This document shows positions 6,471 through 11,921 of a stretch of 11,921 bases of DNA, one piece after another; the stretch's first letter is position 1; each line of letters begins with the position of its first letter. Under the pieces are notes generated by a model. The model saw only the letters and a program-made list of their open reading frames with translations, did no database searches and was not told where the DNA came from. The position numbers were made by a program, and so were the translations under genes. Source of the stretch: DASZHC01 sp035938215 (GTDB lineage: Bacteria > Verrucomicrobiota > Verrucomicrobiia > Chthoniobacterales > JAFAMB01); contig DASZHC010000275.1 of the NCBI GenBank assembly GCA_035938215.1, forward strand, positions 1-11,921, read 5' to 3'.

Positions 6471-8660
6471 TTACCGCCCGACGGTACGCGGCGATTTAGC
6501 CAGATCGATAAGGTCGCCCAAGATGTTCAACGTCTCTCGTCGAACCGGATCACCATCGTTAAGACCCGGTGAATCATCCTCATCGAGCGCGGCTTCGGCG
6601 GGATTGTCACTTGGGCGCGCAGACTTTGTCTTTCCTGACTTTGATGCAGCCGTGTCCGTTTTTTTCTCCACCAGTTTCAGTTGCGGCTTATCGACATCAG
6701 CAAGACCCAGCTCAAAAGTCCTTGTCCGATCTTCGGCTTCCGCCTTCTTGCGATCCGCCTCTTCCTTCTCTCTTTGCTTGGTTTCGTTCGCCATTTCATC
6801 ACGGCGAAGCGCTTCATTGAGGGAAAGCCGGTTGTTCTTCAATCGATCATCGATCTTCCTGGTGTCGTCAGCAATATCCTGAAATTGTGAGTCCTGGCTG
6901 ACTCGGTTTGCCGAACGCTGCCGAACCTCATCAACGAACAGTGCCTTCCGGTTCGCCGCGACATCGATCGGAGCCGGCTCCACCTCATCATACGCCAGCG
7001 GGTGCTGCAAAGCGGCTTCACCAAATTCAGAGTTATCCGTCAGCGAAGGCAACTTCACATCGGAAATAACACCTCGCAGTTGTGTCGAGCCGCCTGCAAC
7101 TCGATAAAATTTTTGAACCGTCAGCTTCAGAGCGCCTGGCTCGTTGGAAGAATTGCCGAGCATCGGCATAAACCTCCCGAGCTCGAGCATCGTCTGAACC
7201 GTTCCTTTGCCGAAAGTGCTTGAATCACCAACGATAAGTGCGCGGCCATAATCCTGCAGTGCAGCGGCAAAAATCTCGCTTGCGGAAGCGCTCAATTTGT
7301 TGACCAGCACAATCATCGGACCGGTGTAAAGAGCGCTGCCTTCCCGGTCCTTCAAAACGTCGATGTCACCGTTGGCGTCCTTGACCTGAACGACCGGTCC
7401 CTGATTGATGAACAATCCACTCATTTTGATGGCTTCATCGAGGGACCCTCCGCCATCTTTGCGCAGATCGATCACCAAACCTTGAATTTGCTCCTGCTCA
7501 AGCCGTTTCAAAAGAGCGGCCACATCGCGTGAGGTGCTCTTGCCGGTTTTGGACTTTTCCATGTCCTGATAGAAAGAAGGTAATGTGATCCAACCAAGTC
7601 TCTGGATCGTTCCATCCGGCATATCCTTTTCGATGATTCCGGCTTTCGCTTCCTGCTCGGTAAGTTTCACATTGTCGCGAACCAACTCCACGACTCGGCG
7701 TTTCGACGGGTCCGTTGAATTGGCTGGTATGATTTGCAAACGAACGACGGTGCCTTTCTTGCCACGAATCATCTCGACGACTTTGTCGAGTTTCATGTCC
7801 ACTGTGTCGACGAACGGATCTCTGCTTTGGGCAACAGCAGCGATCCGGTCCCCAACGCTCATTTTTCCGCTCATCTGCGCGGGACCGCCCGGTAGGAGCC
7901 GCTGGACCTTGGCGTAGCCGTCCTCCGAACGCAGCTCAGCCCCAATGCCCGTGAGAGAAAGGCGCATGTTGATCTCGAAGCTTTCCAAATCCGAGCGACC
8001 CAGATACTCCGAGTGAGGATCGTACGACTGAGCAACAGAATTCAAAAAGAGTTGATTCAGATCTTCCTCATCCCGTTCTTCGACACTTTTAATGAGTTGG
8101 TCGTATCTCCGGCCCACTACCTTGGTTCCGGGTTCGATGGCGAACTTGTTCAATTTCTCCTGGAGCAACTCTCCCTCGATACGATCTCTCCACAATGAAT
8201 CGGCTTCCGCGTCGTTTGCGGGCCATGGTTCCTTTCGCCGGTCAAGAGCAACCGTTCGGCTGCTCTTAAACGAGTAGTCTCTCTTTAGAACTTGCCGGAT
8301 CTTGGCGATGCGGTCCTCTACGCGAACGCGGAAGATGCTGTAAATTTCCTTCGCAGGTTGCAAGTCTCCGAGAAGAATACTATCGCCCAGAGTCGTGCCA
8401 TACTTCTGGGTGATCTGGTCTATATCCTGCTGTGTGAAGAAGAGCTTGTTGTAATCCAGATTCTCCAGATAAGTAGCGAGGATTCTCTTGGACATCTCGG
8501 GGTCGAGCTTCTGCCGGCTATAGTGACCTTGCTCCAGCAGCCGGCCAACGGTAATGGCAACCTGATGCGGATCGGCAGCACCCGGCTTTTCATCTGCAAA
8601 AACCGGCTCAGACACTAACCCGAACAGAACTGCTGCCGCAGCGATGCTAATATTTTTCAT
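6471..8660 (-). CDS. prc: Carboxy-terminal processing (tail-specific) protease, S41A family
   Basis: This 729-residue periplasmic serine protease would degrade or trim proteins from their C-termini. A signal peptide (about 1-23, ending PVFA) precedes an N-terminal helical domain. The conserved YDPHSEYLG lies near 213-221, then a PDZ domain (about 236-320) with LTGIGAELR and GDRI. The catalytic core has LVIDLRKDGGGSLDEA (395-410), SASASEIFAAALQDYGRA and STFGKGTVQ. By alignment with E. coli Prc, the Ser-Lys dyad is Ser459 and Lys485, with Asp470 conserved. The C-terminal part matches the Prc-specific extension and is rich in charged Lys/Glu/Arg (about 615-650). The ATG at 8660 is chosen over a TTG at 8678 because it opens the signal peptide and has GGTGG just upstream. 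It diverges from the hydrolase gene at 8747. Confidence 0.93.
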   Translation of the reverse strand: MKNISIAAAAVLFGLVSEPVFADEKPGAADPHQVAITVGRLLEQGHYSRQKLDPEMSKRILATYLENLDYNKLFFTQQDIDQITQKYGTTLGDSILLGDLQPAKEIYSIFRVRVEDRIAKIRQVLKRDYSFKSSRTVALDRRKEPWPANDAEADSLWRDRIEGELLQEKLNKFAIEPGTKVVGRRYDQLIKSVEERDEEDLNQLFLNSVAQSYDPHSEYLGRSDLESFEINMRLSLTGIGAELRSEDGYAKVQRLLPGGPAQMSGKMSVGDRIAAVAQSRDPFVDTVDMKLDKVVEMIRGKKGTVVRLQIIPANSTDPSKRRVVELVRDNVKLTEQEAKAGIIEKDMPDGTIQRLGWITLPSFYQDMEKSKTGKSTSRDVAALLKRLEQEQIQGLVIDLRKDGGGSLDEAIKMSGLFINQGPVVQVKDANGDIDVLKDREGSALYTGPMIVLVNKLSASASEIFAAALQDYGRALIVGDSSTFGKGTVQTMLELGRFMPMLGNSSNEPGALKLTVQKFYRVAGGSTQLRGVISDVKLPSLTDNSEFGEAALQHPLAYDEVEPAPIDVAANRKALFVDEVRQRSANRVSQDSQFQDIADDTRKIDDRLKNNRLSLNEALRRDEMANETKQREKEEADRKKAEAEDRTRTFELGLADVDKPQLKLVEKKTDTAASKSGKTKSARPSDNPAEAALDEDDSPGLNDGDPVRRETLNILGDLIDLAKSPRTVGR

Positions 8661-8746
8661 GCGTCCACCAAGGTTCAAACAGACATACGCTCTCCAATTG
8701 AGCTCAAATCACTCTTGTATTCCAAATCTTTAAATCTCTATTCACT

Positions 8747-9394
8747 ATGCTCCAGATTCAAACGTTTATTGGCGGCATCTTCGACACGAACGCCTATCTC
8801 ATCCTGGGGACGGGAGGCAACATTCTGTTTGATGCCCCGACCGGATCAGCCGAATGGGTTCGCGACCTCGGAGCAAAACTCGACCTTTTGTTGATTACAC
8901 ACGGACACGTGGACCATATCGATGACGCCGCCAAGATAAAGCGAATATTCGGATGTCAAGTTGCCTATCACCGTGACAGTCTCCCTTTAATCACTGATCC
9001 GGGCTTCTTCAAACGGTTTGGATTCTATTTTGAAGCAGACCCCGTAACCCCGGACTTCCTGATAGAAGAGACTCCCGAATTGGATCTCTGCGGACTGAAT
9101 TTTCGCGTATTGCTTGTGCCAGGGCATTGTCCCGGGAGCCTCTGCTTTTATTCTTCCGCTCATCATTTTCTTATCGGCGGCGATGTCCTGTTTGCCGGCG
9201 GCATCGGACGGACAGATTTAGCGGGTGGCGATTGCGATTTGCTGCTTCGCGGAATCCGTGAAAAAATCCTGACTCTACCCGACACAACAAAAGTTTTGCC
9301 GGGCCATGGACCAATGACGTCGATAGGCGAGGAGCGACAAAACAATCCCTTTCTCCAATTCGACGACCGGTGGCCGGCGCCTCGCCCCAATTAG
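8747..9394 (+). CDS. Metallo-beta-lactamase-fold hydrolase, glyoxalase II-like (YcbL type)
   Basis: This 215-residue cytoplasmic protein has no signal peptide. It carries a complete binuclear metal site: THGHVDH (51-57, His52, His54, Asp56, His57), His127 in VPGHCPGS, Asp146 in IGGDVLF and His187 in LPGHGPMTSIGEERQNNPF. The last motif is typical of YcbL/GloB-like thioester hydrolases, so hydrolysis of a glutathione-type or other thioester is likely, but the substrate is unproven. The gene diverges from prc across 86 bp and has no strong Shine-Dalgarno. Its TAG stop is the first three bases of the family C element, and it converges on the tlpA-like gene. Confidence 0.9.
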   Translation: MLQIQTFIGGIFDTNAYLILGTGGNILFDAPTGSAEWVRDLGAKLDLLLITHGHVDHIDDAAKIKRIFGCQVAYHRDSLPLITDPGFFKRFGFYFEADPVTPDFLIEETPELDLCGLNFRVLLVPGHCPGSLCFYSSAHHFLIGGDVLFAGGIGRTDLAGGDCDLLLRGIREKILTLPDTTKVLPGHGPMTSIGEERQNNPFLQFDDRWPAPRPN

Positions 9395-9524
9395 TGCACC
9401 GCCTCGCATATAACGATGACGTTGTTGCGTTCAAAATGGGGCGGGATGGGCGCTTCGCTCCCGCCTTGAAAAACAGCCAACTGACCAGCGGCGACATCAC
9501 CACTATATGCGACACGGTGCACTA
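9392..9524. mobile_element. Family C MITE/REPIN-like element, 133 bp, non-coding
   Basis: The left end TAGTGCACCGCCTCGCATAT and the complement of the right end TAGTGCACCGTGTCGCATAT are near-identical terminal inverted repeats (19 of 21 bases agree). A central hairpin pairs GGCGGGA (9440-9446) with TCCCGCC (9459-9465), with GCG-CTT-CGC inside. The element fills the whole gap between two convergent genes; there is no other intergenic DNA. Related, rearranged sequence lies at 3889-4166. The only possible target duplication is the dinucleotide TA at each edge, which would fit an IS630/Tc1-type TA-targeting driver. It encodes nothing. Confidence 0.75.
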
Positions 9525-9998
9525 GTCGAGAACACCCTGGATTTCGACATCCGTTAGTTCCATCGGATGCCCGGTCCAAACGATTTTGCCCCCCTTATCC
9601 ACCAGAAAAGCCGTCGGTATCCCCTCAATGCCAAATTGCTGGTAGACGGATTGAGGTGTGTTGATCGCCACGTTGTAATTCATCGGCACTTGTTGCTGAA
9701 ATCTCTTCACAGTGGCTTCGTTCTCGTCGGTAATCCCTACAATCTCCAAGCCCTTAGACCTGTATTTGGCGTAGATCTGGTTCAGGTGAGGGATACTTTT
9801 CCGGCACGGCGGGCACCATGTCGCCCAGAATTCAACCAGGACCGGCTTACCAGTCAGCTGCGGTTCTTTACCAAGGTAATTGAGCGCCAGCTTTGGAAAC
9901 GCATCGCCAGGTTTCGGCACGGCTGACTGGCCGCGCACCGACCCGACGACAATTCCCAAACACAAAATTCCAAAAATCGCTAGAAAGATTCTTTTCAT
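9522..9998 (-). CDS. TlpA/ResA-like thioredoxin-fold protein
   Basis: This 158-residue secreted or membrane-anchored thiol-disulfide protein has an N-terminal hydrophobic signal segment (about 1-23, ending SVRG before QSA). The active site is WCPPC (Cys62, Cys65), preceded by VLVEFWAT, with the cis-proline loop GIEGIPTAFLVD (Pro128). This points to a periplasmic reductase or oxidoreductase of the AhpC-TSA/Redoxin TlpA-like group. The partner is unknown; no cytochrome c maturation genes are nearby. The ATG at 9998 has GAGG eight bases upstream; an in-frame TTG at 10019 is less likely. It follows the fabZ-like gene by 47 bp on the same strand. Its stop TAG comes from the edge of the family C element, so the native C-terminus may have been set by that insertion. 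Confidence 0.9.
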   Translation of the reverse strand: MKRIFLAIFGILCLGIVVGSVRGQSAVPKPGDAFPKLALNYLGKEPQLTGKPVLVEFWATWCPPCRKSIPHLNQIYAKYRSKGLEIVGITDENEATVKRFQQQVPMNYNVAINTPQSVYQQFGIEGIPTAFLVDKGGKIVWTGHPMELTDVEIQGVLD

Positions 9999-10045
9999 TA
10001 ATAATTCCTCGTTCGACAATCTAAACTGCGGAATGTTCGTTCAGC

Positions 10046-10453
10046 TTACGGTGCCTCAGCGAGAACAACATGTCCCTGAGCCGCCAAATCCTCCCCCACC
10101 CGCGCTTCGACCGTACATTGAACCAAACCGCCGACAACCCCGATTTTTTCAGCTTTGAAACGTATCGCCTCAAGAGGCCGGACTGGCCGCAAAAACTTCA
10201 TCGACCTGATTGCTGTCAACAAAAATTGCTTTCCCGGCCTGCCAATCGCTATCCCCGCCGTCTGAGCCATTCCTTCTACTAGGAGTACGCCGGGTACGAT
10301 TGCATTCCCGGGAAAGTGTCCCCGGAAAAATGGTTCTGTCCCGCTGAATGTTTTCGAGCATTCAGCTAACAAACCCGCTTCAAGCTTGTCGACGGATTCC
10401 ACAAAAATAAATGGATCGCGATGCGGCAGACCAAGAGAAATCGGATCGCTCAT
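10046..10453 (-). CDS. fabZ: FabZ-like 3-hydroxyacyl-ACP dehydratase (hotdog fold)
   Basis: This 135-residue cytoplasmic hotdog enzyme would dehydrate 3-hydroxyacyl-ACP to trans-2-enoyl-ACP in fatty-acid synthesis. The family opening LPHRDPFIFVESV (9-21) is followed by GTEPFFRGHFPGNAIVPGVLLVEGMAQTAG with the catalytic His46 and Glu60. It has some departures: the later loop reads PVRPLEAI rather than the usual VxPGDxL, and no other fatty-acid genes adjoin. It could therefore be a specialised FabZ paralogue. The ATG at 10453 (MSDPISLG) gives the usual length; an ATG at 10471 would add six residues. Neither has a Shine-Dalgarno. It is probably co-transcribed with the tlpA-like gene and diverges from sufS. 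Confidence 0.85.
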   Translation of the reverse strand: MSDPISLGLPHRDPFIFVESVDKLEAGLLAECSKTFSGTEPFFRGHFPGNAIVPGVLLVEGMAQTAGIAIGRPGKQFLLTAIRSMKFLRPVRPLEAIRFKAEKIGVVGGLVQCTVEARVGEDLAAQGHVVLAEAP

Positions 10454-10573
10454 TCGTAATTGTGAGCACATTGTAACAGGTGGAAAGAAAACATACTAGT
10501 GCATCGAGTCATAAGTAGGAGGCATACCGTTGGCGCGGGTTGCAACGAGCCGTTGACCGGTGGATGTTCGGAT

Positions 10574-11809
10574 GTGTCGACCGATCTGCTTGCTCAAAAG
10601 TATCGCGCTGATTTTCCGATCCTTGAACAAAGAGTCAACGGGCATCCCCTCGTTTACCTGGACAATGCGGCGTCCACTCAGCATCCCACGTGTGTCATCG
10701 ATGAAATCGCCCGCTATTACTGCGAGGATCACGCAAATGTCCATCGCGGCATTCACGAGTTGAGTTCTCGCGCCACGAGGCTTTACGAGGATGCCCGTGC
10801 GCAAATTGCACGTTTTATAGGCGCAGAATCGCAGGACTCAATCATTTTTACCCGCGGAACGACCGAGGGGATAAACCTGGTTGCTACTGCTTGGGGATCG
10901 GCGCGTCTGCGGCCGGGCGACGTCATTTTGATCACCGAAATGGAGCACCACGCAAACCTCATCCCTTGGCAGATTCTTGCCAGGCGCACTGGAGCGTTGC
11001 TTCAATATCTGCCGGTACAAGGGGACGAAGGGAGCATCGATTGGTCACTTCTGGATCGAAGACTGCAAGAGGCTCCGGTTCGCATTCTTGCGTTCACCCA
11101 CATTTCAAACGTCTTGGCCTGCCTCAATCCCGCGAACGAAATCTGTGCAATAGCACGCAAAAACGGAGTTCTTACGCTGGTTGATGCAGCACAGAGTGCC
11201 GGTCACGCGCCGATTAACGTCCAGGAAATCGGATGCGATTTCCTCGTTTTTTCCGGGCACAAATGCTGCGGCCCCACCGGCATTGGCGTTCTTTACGGAA
11301 ACCGTGAGGTTCTTGCCGATATGGAGCCCTACCAATTTGGCGGTGAAATGATCTCCAGAGTCACGTACGAAGCGGCGGAGTGGAAAGAAGTCCCCCACCG
11401 TTTCGAAGCCGGAACACCTCATATAGCGGGCGCGATCGGACTTGCCGCGGCACTGGCTTACCTCGATAGAGTGGATCGGCGTGCGATCCAGGCCACCGAT
11501 CGTCGTCTTGGGCAGATTGGTTATCAGAAGCTATCGACACTTCCGGGTATCAGGATCCTCGGGCCGCGAAACGATCGAGCAGGATTGGTCAGCTTCCAAC
11601 TGGGAAGAATCCACGCTCATGATCTGGTCGCTTATGCCAACGAATTTGGGATCGCGCTGCGAGGAGGGCATCATTGCGCACAACCGCTCATGCGCAAACT
11701 CGGTCTTCAAGCCACCGCTCGTGCTAGCTTCTACTTTTATAATCAGGAGAGTGAGGTTGATCGTCTCATCGAAGTGATGCAGAGGTCAATCCGCTATTTT
11801 GGAGTCTGA
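10574..11809 (+). CDS. sufS: Cysteine desulfurase, SufS type
   Basis: This 411-residue PLP enzyme takes sulfur from cysteine for Fe-S cluster assembly. The PLP lysine is Lys230 in FSGHKCCGPTGIG and the persulfide-forming cysteine is Cys368 in RGGHHCAQPLM. Other conserved blocks are VYLDNAAST (27-35), VHRGIHELSSRAT (56-68), TRGTTEGINLVA (93-104), EMEHHANLIPWQ (122-133) and RFEAGTPH (276-283). The GTG at 10574 gives MSTDLLAQKYRADFPIL, which matches the usual SufS N-terminus and length, and GGTGG lies about 10 bp upstream. The frame is open back to a GTG at 10499, which would add 25 residues unlike the family. The stop overlaps the sufU start in TGATG, indicating a coupled sufS-sufU pair. Confidence 0.93.
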   Translation: MSTDLLAQKYRADFPILEQRVNGHPLVYLDNAASTQHPTCVIDEIARYYCEDHANVHRGIHELSSRATRLYEDARAQIARFIGAESQDSIIFTRGTTEGINLVATAWGSARLRPGDVILITEMEHHANLIPWQILARRTGALLQYLPVQGDEGSIDWSLLDRRLQEAPVRILAFTHISNVLACLNPANEICAIARKNGVLTLVDAAQSAGHAPINVQEIGCDFLVFSGHKCCGPTGIGVLYGNREVLADMEPYQFGGEMISRVTYEAAEWKEVPHRFEAGTPHIAGAIGLAAALAYLDRVDRRAIQATDRRLGQIGYQKLSTLPGIRILGPRNDRAGLVSFQLGRIHAHDLVAYANEFGIALRGGHHCAQPLMRKLGLQATARASFYFYNQESEVDRLIEVMQRSIRYFGV

Positions 11810-11921
11810 TGGAGATCGACGAACTGTACCAGACGATCATCTTGGATCATTCGAAGCGGCCCCGAAACTTTGGCGAGCTTCCGCCACCGGCCGCCAAAGG
11901 CGAAGGTTACAATCCGGCCTG
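11809..11921 (+). CDS. sufU: SufU-type Fe-S assembly sulfurtransferase (partial, 5' end)
   Basis: Only the first 37 codons lie in the window. The peptide contains LYQTIILDHSKRPRNFGELP and then GEGYNPA, which is the start of the IscU/SufU fold. The next codon begins TG, as expected for the first zinc/cluster cysteine of the family's NPxCGD motif. The position directly after sufS favours SufU over IscU: such zinc proteins accept the persulfide from SufS. The ATG has GGAG four bases upstream and overlaps the sufS stop by one base. The gene is cut by the window edge, not visibly broken. Confidence 0.88.
   Translation, partial: MEIDELYQTIILDHSKRPRNFGELPPPAAKGEGYNPA

Noticed and set aside
6355..6882. 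175-codon open frame on the plus strand over the 3' end of prc
   Set aside because: It begins in repeat DNA and then runs antisense to a well-supported protease; the peptide is Ser/Arg-rich with no family features.
8698..8707. Perfect palindrome TTGAGCTCAA between prc and the hydrolase gene
   Set aside because: At 10 bp, with no second copy and no regulator nearby, it is compatible with chance.
9440..9465. Rho-independent terminator in the family C centre
   Set aside because: The GGCGGGA/TCCCGCC stem is followed by TTGAAAAA on the plus strand and CCATTTTG on the minus strand, without a proper T-run.
1..11921. tRNA, rRNA or riboswitch
   Set aside because: I saw no cloverleaf, rRNA-like segment or known riboswitch core in the gene-free stretches on reading; a covariance-model scan would settle it.

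Overview
The window reads as chromosomal DNA of a Gram-negative-type bacterium with mid-50s G+C. It carries an EmrA/EmrB-like tripartite efflux pair, a periplasmic tail-specific protease and a thioredoxin-like protein with a signal peptide, all of which imply a periplasm. The mix of hisB-hisH-hisA, a long Prc protease, a small FabZ/TlpA pair and SufS-SufU, together with many palindromic intergenic repeats, fits a soil Verrucomicrobiota-like genome. That placement is an impression from gene content, not a measured assignment.

Layout. Positions 1-266 hold no gene but contain a 93-bp palindromic repeat (family A). Positions 267-3792 (minus strand) are a compact drug-efflux operon transcribed tetR - emrA-like - emrB-like, with a perfect 18-bp inverted-repeat operator touching the tetR start codon and a weaker second copy 29 bp further upstream. 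Positions 3793-4185 hold the operators and a mosaic of nested palindromes (family C). Positions 4186-6148 (plus) are hisB, hisH and hisA, joined by two 4-bp ATGA overlaps; hisF is not in the window. Positions 6149-6470 hold a second family A repeat split by a 130-bp inverted-repeat element (family B) flanked by 13-bp direct repeats. Positions 6471-8660 (minus) encode a Prc/Tsp-type carboxy-terminal processing protease. The divergent plus-strand gene 8747-9394 is a glyoxalase II-like metallo-beta-lactamase-fold hydrolase. A complete 133-bp family C element (9392-9524) lies between it and the convergent minus-strand pair fabZ-like (10453-10046) and tlpA-like (9998-9522). From about 10574 to the window end (plus) are sufS and the first 37 codons of sufU, which overlap by one base.

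How it works together. Most genes are housekeeping: histidine biosynthesis, Fe-S cluster assembly, fatty-acid dehydration and envelope quality control. The efflux operon is accessory and probably self-repressed by its TetR regulator. It lacks an outer-membrane partner here, so it would need a TolC-like protein encoded elsewhere.

I found no convincing new multi-gene system. The least ordinary content is the small non-coding repeats. One element has inserted into another and left a 13-bp duplication. Another sits exactly on the stop codons of two convergent genes and supplies the TAG of both. A third, rearranged one forms the region just upstream of the his genes and may contribute their promoter.
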